Below, one piece after another: positions 54,736 to 63,709 of a stretch of 64,000 nucleotides of DNA. The notes beneath the pieces are model-generated. The model ran no database searches. It worked only from the letters and a program-made list of their open reading frames with translations, and had not been told where the DNA came from. Within the stretch, counting starts at the first letter, position 1. Each line of letters opens with the position of its first letter. The translations under genes were made by a program, and so were the position numbers. Source of the stretch: Litchfieldia alkalitelluris (GTDB lineage Bacteria; Bacillota; Bacilli; Bacillales; Bacillaceae_L); assembly GCF_002019645.1 (NCBI RefSeq), contig NZ_KV917374.1:2368696-2432695 (forward strand). The letters run 5' to 3'.

Positions 54736-56091
54736 TTACATAAGCTTTGAAATAAACATGGTGGCTATTCCGAAGTAGATAAGTAATGATAAGATGTCAT
54801 TTAAAGTGGTAATGAGTGGCCCTGAAGCAACTGCTGGATCTATATTTAATTTATAGAGTAGCAATGGAATGACTGTTCCTGCCATTGTCCCTATGATTAA
54901 AGTAATAAACAGAGAGCTTCCGACTACAATGCCGAGTATTGCATCTTGTCGCCAGACAACTGCAATGATGAAAATAAGAATGGCACAAGTTAAACCGATT
55001 AATAAGCTTACTTTAAATTCTCTAAAAATGAGCTTTAAGACAACTGGTTTGTTAATGTCCCTGCTAATTAATCCACGTACAACAACTGCTAGAGATTGCG
55101 TCCCGGTATTACCTGTCATACCCGCTATCATTGGCATAAAAAAAGCTAAAGCGACAACTTGTGCCAAGGTATCCTCAAACGAACTAATAATTGTTCCAGA
55201 GATAACACCTATGAATAATAATAAGATCAACCAAGGTAGTCTTCGGTAAGCAGCAACCACAGCTTTTGTGTCGAAATCAATGGCTTTACCTGATGCGGAT
55301 AGCTTTTCAATATCTTCATTAGCTTCTCTTATCACAACATCAATGATATCGTCGACTGTCACAATACCAACAAGAACATTATCTTCAACGACAGGTATTG
55401 CAAGAAAGTCATATCTTTCAATAAATCGAGCAACTTCTTCTTGGTCAGTATCAACCGTAACAGAAACAACGCGGTTGTACATGATATCCTTAATTTTTTC
55501 ATTTTCTTCTGCTAAAATGATGTCTCTGTATGAAACAACACCTACTAGTTTCTTTCCATTATCAATAACATATAAGTAGTTAATGGTTTCGGAGAATTCC
55601 GCGAATTCTTTTAGTTTATTCACTGTTTCACGTACTGTGTAATGCTGAGGGATCCAAACAAATCGATTTGTCATTAAACGTCCAGCGGTCTCAGGCTCAT
55701 AATTCATTAAATTAAGGACAATATTAGATTCTTCTTTTTTCATCCCAGATAAAAGCTCTTCAATTTTATCAGGTGACAAGTCTTGAAGTAGTGATGCAAG
55801 ATCATCATTATCCATTAAATCCATAACTTGTCCCGATTTTTCAATGCCAAGCTTTGTTAGAACCTTTAACTGTTGCTCATTCTCTAGCTCCTGAATTAAT
55901 TCAGCAATTTGCTCTGATGAAAGAAATAATAAAAAACGAGTATGATGTTTTTCGGGTAATCCTTCGTAAATACGAGCAATATCATAAGGCTGTAATTCAG
56001 TTAAAAGCTCTTGAAATTCTTTTTTCTTAGAGTCCTTTAAAAGTTTGATAATTTGGAGAGGTATTTGATCCTCAGTTATTGGTTGGACCAA
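54736..56091 (-). CDS. mgtE: Magnesium transporter MgtE
   Basis: 451 residues. N-terminal MgtE superhelical domain (about 20-130, including DLSPDKIEELLSGMKKEE), two CBS domains (about 135-255; IMYNRVVSVTVDTDQEEV), a connecting plug helix and five membrane helices (about 285-451) with GMTGNTGTQSLAVVVRGL near 340. Mg2+ released from the cytosolic domain opens the channel. I see no M-box riboswitch in the 250-base upstream region, unlike B. subtilis mgtE. Confidence 0.93.
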   Translation of the reverse strand: MVQPITEDQIPLQIIKLLKDSKKKEFQELLTELQPYDIARIYEGLPEKHHTRFLLFLSSEQIAELIQELENEQQLKVLTKLGIEKSGQVMDLMDNDDLASLLQDLSPDKIEELLSGMKKEESNIVLNLMNYEPETAGRLMTNRFVWIPQHYTVRETVNKLKEFAEFSETINYLYVIDNGKKLVGVVSYRDIILAEENEKIKDIMYNRVVSVTVDTDQEEVARFIERYDFLAIPVVEDNVLVGIVTVDDIIDVVIREANEDIEKLSASGKAIDFDTKAVVAAYRRLPWLILLLFIGVISGTIISSFEDTLAQVVALAFFMPMIAGMTGNTGTQSLAVVVRGLISRDINKPVVLKLIFREFKVSLLIGLTCAILIFIIAVVWRQDAILGIVVGSSLFITLIIGTMAGTVIPLLLYKLNIDPAVASGPLITTLNDILSLLIYFGIATMFISKLM

Positions 56092-56302
56092 AGGAATAAC
56101 CTCCTTACAATGTTATTTTTTTATCCAATAGAATCTTACTACAAATGAGTATTAAAAAATAGGATAACTTTCTTTACCCTTTTTTAAAAAATTTGAAACA
56201 TTAGTGAACGGTGATTTTCTTTATAAATAGTTGTGTCTCCTTGGCGTGTAATTATTCTGAGGTGTAGAGATGTTGAGGTGACACAGCTAGTTGGTATTAA
56301 GA

Positions 56303-56334
56303 CAAAACCCTCTCAGCGAAATATACTGAGAGGG
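56303..56334 (-). terminator. Terminator of sigK (minus strand)
   Basis: Stem CCCTCTCAG / CTGAGAGGG with an A run on its left, giving T residues in minus-strand RNA. Confidence 0.8.
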
Positions 56335-56345
56335 ATAACCGGTTA

Positions 56346-57062
56346 TTATTTTCTTTTGCGTTTTTCTTTTTCTGCCCGATAAAATTCGTGAAACATTTTC
56401 ATTAACGCTCTTTTTTCGATTCTAGAGACATAACTTCTAGATATCCCGAGTTCTTTGGCAATTTCTCGTTGGGTCTTTTCCTTTTTTAGGTCTAATCCAA
56501 ATCTGCCTACGATGACTTCTCTTTCCCGGCCATCTAAGATATCAATGTATTCTTTGATTTTTTCTAACTCCATGTTTAATTGAATCGTTTCAATTACATC
56601 TTCAGATTCAGACTTTAAGACATCAATTAAGCTAATTTCATTTCCCTCTTTATCTTGACCAATCGGATCATGAAGGGATACATCCTTTTTTGTCTTTTTT
56701 AATGCACGTAAATGCATTAGGATCTCGTTTTCTATACACCTTGCAGCGTAAGTAGCTAACTTTGTGCCTTTTCCTTGCGAGTAACTTTCAATTGCCTTAA
56801 TCAAACCTATAGTGCCTATTGAGATTAGGTCTTCTGAGTCTTCGCCAGTATTATCAAATTTCTTAACAATATGGGCGACTAAACGGAGGTTATGTTCTAT
56901 TAAGAGGTTTCTAGCTTCCTCATCTCCATTAGCCATTCGTTCTAAGTACTTTTTTTCTTCAGAAGACGACAAAGGTTGTGGAAAGGCATTATTTTTGACG
57001 TACGAAACTAAAAAGATTAATTCTTTTACAAAGTATCCTAATGCTGCTAAGATTCCTGTCAT
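56346..57062 (-). CDS. sigK: RNA polymerase sporulation sigma factor SigK (pro-sigma-K), uninterrupted
   Basis: 238 residues from ATG 57062, preceded by GGGGTGAT; the longer frame to 57092 has no site. The hydrophobic pro-sequence [20 protein letters not shown] precedes YVKNN, the SpoIVFB cleavage site. Region 2 ([19 protein letters not shown]) and region 4 helix-turn-helix ([18 protein letters not shown]) are complete. Late mother-cell sigma factor. In B. subtilis the gene is split by the skin element; here the frame is continuous. Confidence 0.97.
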   Translation of the reverse strand: MTGILAALGYFVKELIFLVSYVKNNAFPQPLSSSEEKKYLERMANGDEEARNLLIEHNLRLVAHIVKKFDNTGEDSEDLISIGTIGLIKAIESYSQGKGTKLATYAARCIENEILMHLRALKKTKKDVSLHDPIGQDKEGNEISLIDVLKSESEDVIETIQLNMELEKIKEYIDILDGREREVIVGRFGLDLKKEKTQREIAKELGISRSYVSRIEKRALMKMFHEFYRAEKEKRKRK

Positions 57063-57452
57063 TTTATCACCCCACACATTGTTGATCTTCATAAAAGTCT
57101 TATGATTAGGATCTTGTTTGAAAGATTGATGCTCCTAATTTGTTACAAGCAATCAACCCTGGAGAAAGACTATATGAAATTCCTGAGTGTTGTTTGTAAA
57201 GATGAACAAAAGCAATTTTAACAACCCTTCCATTATCCAACCATAAGCGCAAGATAGGCGCGAGCCTATTAATTAAACTATATGTACCAACAAGCATGAT
57301 TGTGTCTGTCCGATAAAATTAGGACAAGTGTATTAAAAAATTATTAGCCAAAATTCCACGAATGCCCTTCCTAAAAGTCTTATTTTGAATAGGCTATTAT
57401 ATAAAGATAAATTAAAAATCATTTATATATAATTTAAAAGGAGGAGTTCAAT
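57063..57452. other. Gene-poor stretch between sigK and the Gly/Tyr-rich gene
   Basis: Contains only a 63-codon minus-strand frame (57106-57297) without a ribosome binding site, not accepted as a gene. Nothing else visible besides the leader of the next gene. Confidence 0.4.
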
Positions 57453-57632
57453 TTGGCTTACGGATATGGTTATGGATATGCTCCATATACAGGTTATGGA
57501 TATCCGGCATATGGACCTGTTGGTTACGGTTATCCTCGTCGAGGTGCTGGTTTTTCTTTAGTAGTCGTTCTTCTCATTTTGTTATTAGTCTTAGGTGGGG
57601 GCTACTATTATTATAATTATTATGGAAAGTAA
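57453..57632 (+). CDS. Gly/Tyr-rich small membrane protein (YjcZ-like)
   Basis: 59 residues, TTG 57453 eight bases after AAGGAGG. First 33 residues are Gly-Tyr-Pro repeats (AYGYGYGYAPYTGYGYPAYG), then one helix (FSLVVVLLILLLVLGGG) and a Tyr-rich tail (YYYYNYYGK). Architecture resembles YjcZ-type sporulation micro-proteins, most of which are spore or coat associated. A spore role is inferred, supported by sigK next door. Confidence 0.7.
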   Translation: MAYGYGYGYAPYTGYGYPAYGPVGYGYPRRGAGFSLVVVLLILLLVLGGGYYYYNYYGK

Positions 57633-57649
57633 CGATTTAAGAGGTTTTA

Positions 57650-57855
57650 ACCTGAAAGAACTTAGGTAGTGGAGTTCCATGCGCTGCGATCCACTCGCTT
57701 GCCACGGGGTGGCCCATGAGCCGCCTCGTCGTCAAGGGGCTCCCTGCGGGGTCTCTCTAGACCACTAGATCCCGCAGGAGTAAAGTGGCTCTCACCCATC
57801 CACACTTGGTTCAATACACTATTTTCATCCTAATGGGTGCGAACTTTTTTAACAG
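57650..57855. repeat. Dispersed element A, inverted
   Basis: Reverse copy carrying GGAGTTCCATGCGCTGCGAT, GCCGCCTCGTCGTCAAGG, CTGCGGGGTCTCT...GATCCCGCAGGAG, GTGGCTCTCACCCATCCAC. The gap 57633-58019 otherwise holds only the pepF leader. Confidence 0.85.
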
Positions 57856-58019
57856 TAGGGTCTACTCCAAAGCAGTAGACCTTTTCTCGTTTATTCTGTA
57901 AGTTGATAGTTATTAATTATAGAAATTTTATAAAAATAGCATTATAATATAGACATTCAGTAAATATTTAGGGTGACTAAATATTTGTGAATCCACAAAC
58001 TTAAGGAAGAGGGGATTAT

Positions 58020-59813
58020 ATGACAACAACTACATATGAACTAACTTGGGATCTTGATGTCTTTTTTGAAGGTGGAAGCAGCTCTAAGGAATTCCATACA
58101 TATCTTGAAAACATTGAAAAAGAGCTTGAAAGCTTTAAAACACTTGTAAGTGAAATGAGTGTACCTCAATCTGCGTCAGAGAAAGAAGGACTATCTGCTG
58201 CTATTGATGCTTTTACAGCTGTGTCTAAGAAAATACGCCAGTCAGGAGCGTTTGTAAGCTGCCTGCAAGCGCAAGATATGTATGATAAAAAAGCAACAGC
58301 ACTTTATGGGAAAATCATGCAATTAAGTGCAGGTCTTCAAACAGTTTTAACTGGATTAGACCAAAAGTTAGTATCAGTTGAAGAAACTGTATGGAAACAA
58401 CTTCTTTCAGAAGCTCCTTTTGATGAGTTAGCATATATTTTAGAAGAAAGAAGAACTCGTGCAAATGAAAAGTTATCACCAGAGCAAGAAACATTAATTA
58501 ATTCATTAGGAATTGATGGTTACCATGCGTGGGGGCAGCTTTACAATACAGTTGTAGGGAATATCAAAATACCATTTGAAGAAAATGGTGAAGTAAAAGA
58601 ACTCTCTGCAGGCCAAGCATCAAATAAATTTGCAAGTTCTGATCGTGATACTCGTAAAAGAATGTTTGAAGCGTGGACAAAAGCTTGGGAAGAGCAAGCT
58701 GATTATATTAGTTCAAGTTTGAATCATCTTGGTGGATACCGTCTAAATGTGTATAAAGCTCGTGGATGGGAAGATATTCATAAAGAACCACTTGATATTA
58801 ACAGAATGTCAAAAGAAACTCTAGAGACCATGTGGGACGTTATAACAGAACATAAGGGTGCGTTTGTAGAGTACTTAGATCGAAAAGCGCAACTTCTAGG
58901 GCTTGAAAAATTAAGCTGGTATGACTTAGGAGCTCCAATTGCCAAAACTGAAAGTAAAGTTTCTTACCAAGAAGGATGCGAATTTATTCTTGATCAGTTT
59001 AGCAAATTTGGTAAAGAACTTACTGACTTTACAAGAGTATCATTTGAAGATCGTTGGATTGAAGCTGAAGACCGTGCTGGTAAAAGACCTGGTGGTTTCT
59101 GCACAAGCTTCCCTGAAAGCAATCAATCAAGAATCTTTATGACATACTCTGGAACACCATCAAATGTTTCTACATTAGCACATGAGCTAGGACATGCGTT
59201 CCATCAACATGCAATGAGTGGGGTTCATACGCTTAATCGCAACTATGCAATGAATGTGGCTGAAACGGCTTCTACTTTTGCTGAAATGATTGTTGCTGAT
59301 GCATCTGTTAAACATGCGAAAACAGAAGATGAGCGTTTAGCTTTACTTGAGGACAAAATCCAACGTAGTGTTGCGTTTTATATGAACATTCATGCAAGAT
59401 TTATCTTTGAAACTGCATTTTACGAGGAGCGTAGAAACGGAATTGTTAGTGCAGAGCGTTTAAATGAATTGATGGAGCAAGCTCAAAAAGAAGCATATTG
59501 TGATGCACTTTCAGAATATGAGCCACAATTCTGGGCTTCAAAAATGCATTTCTATTTAACACAAGTTCCGTTTTATAACTTCCCTTACACATTTGGTTAC
59601 TTATTCTCGCTTGGTATCTATGCACAAGCAATTGAAGAGGGAACTGATTATGAAGAAAAATATATTGCGCTTCTTAAGGATACAGCTAGTATGAAGGTTG
59701 AAGATTTAGCTCAAAAACATCTAGGTATTGATTTAACAAAAAGAGATTTCTGGGAAAAAGCTGTGAAATTATCTGTAAAAGATGTTGAAGAATTCTTAGA
59801 ATTAACCAAATAA
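58020..59813 (+). CDS. pepF: Oligoendopeptidase F (M3 family)
   Basis: 597 residues. Zinc motif AHELGHAFHQHAM (HExxH near 388), with the third ligand Glu in ETASTFAEMI about 25 residues on. Typical M3B length. Hydrolyses peptides of about 7-17 residues in the cytosol. GGAAGAGGGG precedes ATG. Followed by its own terminator. Confidence 0.94.
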   Translation: MTTTTYELTWDLDVFFEGGSSSKEFHTYLENIEKELESFKTLVSEMSVPQSASEKEGLSAAIDAFTAVSKKIRQSGAFVSCLQAQDMYDKKATALYGKIMQLSAGLQTVLTGLDQKLVSVEETVWKQLLSEAPFDELAYILEERRTRANEKLSPEQETLINSLGIDGYHAWGQLYNTVVGNIKIPFEENGEVKELSAGQASNKFASSDRDTRKRMFEAWTKAWEEQADYISSSLNHLGGYRLNVYKARGWEDIHKEPLDINRMSKETLETMWDVITEHKGAFVEYLDRKAQLLGLEKLSWYDLGAPIAKTESKVSYQEGCEFILDQFSKFGKELTDFTRVSFEDRWIEAEDRAGKRPGGFCTSFPESNQSRIFMTYSGTPSNVSTLAHELGHAFHQHAMSGVHTLNRNYAMNVAETASTFAEMIVADASVKHAKTEDERLALLEDKIQRSVAFYMNIHARFIFETAFYEERRNGIVSAERLNELMEQAQKEAYCDALSEYEPQFWASKMHFYLTQVPFYNFPYTFGYLFSLGIYAQAIEEGTDYEEKYIALLKDTASMKVEDLAQKHLGIDLTKRDFWEKAVKLSVKDVEEFLELTK

Positions 59814-59847
59814 TTCTATTACAAATGTTATTTAGTAAAAAACAATT

Positions 59848-59883
59848 AAGCGTCGATTCTAAGTGTAGAATCGCGCTTTTTTT
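59848..59883 (+). terminator. Terminator after pepF
   Basis: AAGCGTCGATTCTA / TAGAATCGCGCTT stem with seven T residues. Confidence 0.8.
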
Positions 59884-60013
59884 GTGTTCGAAAATAAACA
59901 AAACACATCTCACCAAAATAAAAAACCTCAGGAATCCGTATAATAATGGTACGGTTTCATATGCAATGATATAATATCACTCATGGAAGTTGACCAATTT
60001 AGGGGGAAATGCA

Positions 60014-60793
60014 TTGATTAAGTGGTTTTACAGGCTATTCATCGAACTTACGAATCACCGATTATCTTCAATGTTATTGAAGAGTTTTACAACTTCGAAA
60101 ATGAGCAAAGTACTTATTCCGTTCTACATTAAGACGTATAAATTAAATCAAGGTGACGTAAAGCAGGATATGCATAGTTTTCCAACTTTACATGATTTGT
60201 TTATTCGTGAATTAAAAGATGAAGCTCGACCGATTGATGATCAGGAAAACAGTGTAGTTAGTCCAGTTGATGCGGTTATTGAAGAAATAGGTACAGTTTT
60301 ACCCTCAAAGGAGATCGTTGTGAAAGGGAAAAACTATCCGATTGCTGAGATGTTGGGGTCAGAAGAAACTTTAGATAAATATTTAAATGGTATGTTTATG
60401 GTATTATATCTAAGCCCAAGTCATTATCATCGGATACATAGTCCGGTCTCAGGAACCATCACTAAACAATGGACACTAGGAAAAAAATCTTATCCTGTAA
60501 ATCGACTTGGCTTAAGATATGGAAGGGACACACTTTCTAAAAACTACCGGAAAATCAGTGAGATAGAATATAGTGGAAAGAGACTTGCGATGGTTAAGGT
60601 TGGTGCGATGTTTGTAAATAGTATTGAGCTCACACACCAGAAGGAACAAGTAACGAAGGGTGAAGAAGTCGCGTACTTTACCTTTGGGTCAACAGTCATA
60701 TTATTATTTGAAAAAGATTCCTTTGAGCTATCAAATCAGATTAACACCCCTCACCATATAAAAGTCGGCCAAACACTAGGTTATTATAAGTAA
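60014..60793 (+). CDS. psd: Phosphatidylserine decarboxylase
   Basis: 259 residues from TTG 60014, placed by AGGGGGA (60001-60007). Motifs SPVDAVIEEIG near 70, HRIHSPVSG near 133 and the self-cleavage site FGST (near 225) that yields the pyruvoyl cofactor. Makes phosphatidylethanolamine. Membrane-associated; N-terminal hydrophobic patch is short as in Bacillus. Its only downstream hairpin works better on the minus strand. Confidence 0.92.
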   Translation: MIKWFYRLFIELTNHRLSSMLLKSFTTSKMSKVLIPFYIKTYKLNQGDVKQDMHSFPTLHDLFIRELKDEARPIDDQENSVVSPVDAVIEEIGTVLPSKEIVVKGKNYPIAEMLGSEETLDKYLNGMFMVLYLSPSHYHRIHSPVSGTITKQWTLGKKSYPVNRLGLRYGRDTLSKNYRKISEIEYSGKRLAMVKVGAMFVNSIELTHQKEQVTKGEEVAYFTFGSTVILLFEKDSFELSNQINTPHHIKVGQTLGYYK

Positions 60794-60814
60794 GGGCGTA
60801 ATATAAGAAGTGCA

Positions 60815-60844
60815 AAGAAAAAAGCCCAACCATTTTGGTTGAGC
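60815..60844 (-). terminator. Terminator of sda (minus strand)
   Basis: Minus-strand stem GCTCAACC / GGTTGGGC followed by TTTTTTCTTT. Confidence 0.75.
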
Positions 60845-60851
60845 ATAACCT

Positions 60852-60992
60852 TTAGGATGATACTTTTATTTTATGTGATAACGATCTGCGTCTAATTTCT
60901 TTTTCAATCAAGAAAATAAATTCCGGACTGAGCTTTAATTCTGTAGCTTTAAAATACGATTCAATTAGTAAGTCATCAGACAACTTTCTCAT
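60852..60992 (-). CDS. sda: Sporulation histidine kinase inhibitor Sda
   Basis: 46 residues beginning [20 protein letters not shown], the known two-helix hairpin that binds KinA and KinB and blocks phosphorelay when replication is disturbed. The shared start ATG is at 60992, but the strong AGGAGGTG is about 25 bases upstream; an in-frame TTG at 61013 would add seven residues and sit four bases after that site. DnaA boxes crowd the upstream gap, as in B. subtilis where DnaA activates sda. Confidence 0.92.
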   Translation of the reverse strand: MRKLSDDLLIESYFKATELKLSPEFIFLIEKEIRRRSLSHKIKVSS

Positions 60993-61138
60993 AATGGACT
61001 GCCAGCTAGGCAATTCACCTCCTAGAAATTTAAGGGGTTTGTTCGTTCTACTATTATATTTAGCGTCATATAATAATAAGTTATCTCATGTTGGTAGTTT
61101 TACTCTAACACGAAAAAAAATGCAGAACAACCGTTCTG

Positions 61139-61237
61139 TTATCCACAGAATTCAGTGGATAACTTGTGGGTATATTGTTTATAAATGGTAAAAACATAAG
61201 GAAATCAGGTTGTATAGTGTGTATAAACTTATCCACA
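61139..61237. promoter_or_regulatory. DnaA-box cluster upstream of sda
   Basis: Exact TTATCCACA at 61139-61147 and 61229-61237. One-mismatch inverted boxes: AGTGGATAA (61154-61162), TGTGTATAA (61218-61226). Two-mismatch candidates: TGTGGGTAT (61165-61173), TGTTTATAA (61176-61184). Fits direct DnaA control of sda. Confidence 0.85.
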
Positions 61238-61325
61238 TGTGTTGAAATCGAAGGAGTTTTGTCGAAAACTTTTTGTCATATGTAGAAAAAAGTCGAATTT
61301 CGCAAGGGCTTTAACAAATTTTTCT

Positions 61326-61353
61326 TTGACAGTTTAGGATTTTTCGATATGAT
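61326..61353 (+). promoter_or_regulatory. Sigma-A promoter for yqeG
   Basis: TTGACA (61326-61331), 16-bp spacer, TATGAT (61348-61353). Confidence 0.7.
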
Positions 61354-61414
61354 GAAAGATGTGTCGTAAAGATGATGTTAATGATTACCAATTAGAACAA
61401 GAGGTGTACATAAA

Positions 61415-61930
61415 GTGTTAAAAACCTTCTTACCAAATGAACATGTAAAAAATGTATTTGATATATCCCCTGAACATTTAGTGGAAAAAGGAATCAAAGG
61501 GATAATTACGGATCTCGACAATACTTTGGTTGAATGGGATCGACCACATGCCACAGACAAGTTAATTGAGTGGTTTAAAGAGATGAAGAAACATGGGATT
61601 ATGATTACAATTGTTTCAAATAATAATGAAGTGAGAGTTAAGGCGTTTTCAGATCCGCTGGATACCCCATTTATATATGAAGCAAGAAAACCATTAGTTA
61701 GGGCTTTCCGCCGTGCTCTTCGTGATATGAAACTAAACAAAAATGAAGTAGTGGTCATTGGTGATCAGCTTTTAACGGATGTTCTTGGAGGAAACCGAAG
61801 TGGTCTTCATACAATATTAGTTGTCCCTGTTGCGCAAACAGACGGATTCTTTACCCGTATAAATCGGAGAATTGAGCGTCAACTACTAACTTGGATGAAG
61901 AAAAAAGGCATGATTTACTGGGAGGAATAA
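61415..61930 (+). CDS. yqeG: YqeG family HAD phosphatase
   Basis: 171 residues, GTG start after AGAGGTG. HAD motif I DLDNTLVEWD near 33, motif II TIVSNN near 66, motif III/IV GDQLLTDVLGGN near 117. Cytosolic; related to mitochondrial PGP phosphatase GEP4, substrate not proven. Its end carries the GGAGG for yqeH. Confidence 0.93.
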   Translation: MLKTFLPNEHVKNVFDISPEHLVEKGIKGIITDLDNTLVEWDRPHATDKLIEWFKEMKKHGIMITIVSNNNEVRVKAFSDPLDTPFIYEARKPLVRAFRRALRDMKLNKNEVVVIGDQLLTDVLGGNRSGLHTILVVPVAQTDGFFTRINRRIERQLLTWMKKKGMIYWEE

Positions 61931-61934
61931 ATTC

Positions 61935-63038
61935 GTGGAAGAACGTATTGCTTGTATTGGTTGTGGTGTAACCATCCAAACCGAGAATAAGGATTCTTTA
62001 GGATATGCACCACCATCTTCTTTAGAAAAAGAAACGGTGATTTGCCAACGTTGTTTTAAACTTAAACATTATAATGAAGTGCAAGACGTGTCGTTGACAG
62101 ATGATGATTTTTTAAAGATATTAAATGGAATTGGAGATACTGAAGGACTAATTGTGAAAATTGTCGATATCTTTGATTTTAACGGTAGCTGGTTACCTGG
62201 ACTTCATCGTTTTGTCGGGAACAAAAAGATTTTACTAGTAGGAAACAAAGTCGACTTATTACCGAAATCAGTTAAACCTAAGAAGCTCATAAACTGGATG
62301 AAGCAATCCTCTAAGGAGTTGGGACTTCACCCCGTTGACATATTTCTTATAAGCGCTAATAAGGGGTATGGTGTAGCCGAGGTAGCTGAAGCGATTGAGC
62401 AACATCGTGATGGTAAGGATGTGTATGTTGTAGGTAGTACGAATGTCGGGAAATCGACGTTTATTAATCGGTTGATTAAAGATTTCGGTGGAGAAGAAGA
62501 TATTATTACAACATCTCACTTCCCAGGTACAACATTGGATATGATTGATATCCCTCTTGGAGAGGATTCGTCATTATTTGATACTCCAGGTATTATCAAT
62601 CACCACCAAATGGCACATTATGTGGATAAAAAAGACTTGAAAATCATCACTCCTAAAAAAGAAATCAAACCAAAAGTGTTCCAACTTAACGAGCGTCAAA
62701 CGTTATTCTTTGGTGGCTTAGGACGATTTGATTTTGTAAGTGGTGGAAGACAGTCTTTTGTTTGTTATCTCTCAAATGAACTAATGATTCATCGAACAAA
62801 GCTAGATAATGCCGATGAATTATATGAAAATCAAAAAGGTGAACTTTTACAACCCCCTCGTCCAAATGACGCAAGTGAATTTCCAGCTCTTGTGCCACAT
62901 GAATTTATGGTAAAAGAAGGAAAAACTGACATCGTTTTTTCGGGTCTAGGATGGGTAACTGTAAATGAGCCGAATGTGAAAGTAGTTGCACATGTCCCAA
63001 AAGGCGTGGGCGTACTTTTGAGATCATCATTAATTTAA
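61935..63038 (+). CDS. yqeH: Ribosome biogenesis GTPase YqeH
   Basis: 367 residues, GTG at 61935. Zinc finger CIGCG...CQRC (7-39), then a circularly permuted GTPase: G4 NKVD near 105, G5 SANKGYG near 138, G1 GSTNVGKST near 168, G3 DTPG near 216. Needed for 30S maturation and DNA-replication control. Precedes aroE as in B. subtilis. Confidence 0.95.
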   Translation: MEERIACIGCGVTIQTENKDSLGYAPPSSLEKETVICQRCFKLKHYNEVQDVSLTDDDFLKILNGIGDTEGLIVKIVDIFDFNGSWLPGLHRFVGNKKILLVGNKVDLLPKSVKPKKLINWMKQSSKELGLHPVDIFLISANKGYGVAEVAEAIEQHRDGKDVYVVGSTNVGKSTFINRLIKDFGGEEDIITTSHFPGTTLDMIDIPLGEDSSLFDTPGIINHHQMAHYVDKKDLKIITPKKEIKPKVFQLNERQTLFFGGLGRFDFVSGGRQSFVCYLSNELMIHRTKLDNADELYENQKGELLQPPRPNDASEFPALVPHEFMVKEGKTDIVFSGLGWVTVNEPNVKVVAHVPKGVGVLLRSSLI

Positions 63039-63066
63039 GGGTAAACCCTAATGCGAATAAGTTATA

Positions 63067-63261
63067 TGCACCATGAAGTTTGAAAATAGTGTGCTAAACT
63101 AGTGTGGAATGAGCGGAGAGCCACCTGACTCCTGCGGGATCTAGCGGTCACGTGAGACCCCGCAGGAGCTCAAAAGCGACGAGGAGGCTCACGGACCGCC
63201 CCGCGGAAAGCGGGTGGATCGCAGCTCATGGAACTCCGCTAACTAAGTTATTAGGGTAGAC
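63067..63261. repeat. Dispersed element A, full copy
   Basis: GCACCATGAAGTTTGAAAA to TTAGGGTAGAC, with CTCCTGCGGGATC...GACCCCGCAGGAG and GGCTCACGGACCGCCCCGCG. Confidence 0.92.
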
Positions 63262-63283
63262 ATCTATGCTAAATTAAGTATTT

Positions 63284-63481
63284 CGCACCATGGTGAATGA
63301 AAAAATGTTTCCTCCTCAGTGTGGAATGAGTGGAGAGCCACTTGACTCCTGCGGGATCCAGTGGTCTCGTGAGACCCCGCAGGAGTCCGCCCCTGGCGAC
63401 GAGGAGGCTCACGGACCACCCCGCGGAAAGCAAGTGGATCGCAGCTCATGGAACTCCGCTAACTAAGTTATTAGGGTAGAC
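63284..63481. repeat. Dispersed element A, full copy (tandem with the previous)
   Basis: GCACCATGGTGAATGAAAA to TTAGGGTAGAC; stems as in the copy 217 bases earlier. The two lie head to tail. Confidence 0.92.
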
Positions 63482-63523
63482 ATCTATGCTAATTAAAATT
63501 AGCACCATGGAGATGAAAAATTA

Positions 63524-63671
63524 TACTTAGCTTAGTGTCTAGCTTCAGGCGCTATCGGCTCTCAGGTATAAGTCAATCCGGCAAGAAGGTTAAAAAGCAA
63601 CCTTCTTGCCGGCTCGTCTTATACCTGTCGCCGATGAACGAGCGCCTTCAGCATTTTTTTTCAGGGTAGAC
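63524..63671. repeat. Dispersed element B, full copy
   Basis: ACTTAGCTTAGTGTCTAGC to TCAGGGTAGAC, arms GGCGCTATCGGC / GCCGATGAACGAGCGCC around AGAAGGTT / AACCTTCT. Preceded by the same TCTATGCTAATTAAAATTAG link as at 43108. Confidence 0.92.
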
Positions 63672-63709
63672 AAGAGATAAAGAAGAACATTTAAGTGTGG
63701 GTGAGGTAG

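Noticed and set aside
57106-57297. 63-codon minus-strand ORF upstream of sigK
   Set aside because: No ribosome binding site, no recognisable family; it lies in the sigK leader.
60994-61191. 65-codon plus-strand ORF between psd and yqeG
   Set aside because: It overlaps the sda leader on the opposite strand and the DnaA boxes, and has no ribosome binding site.
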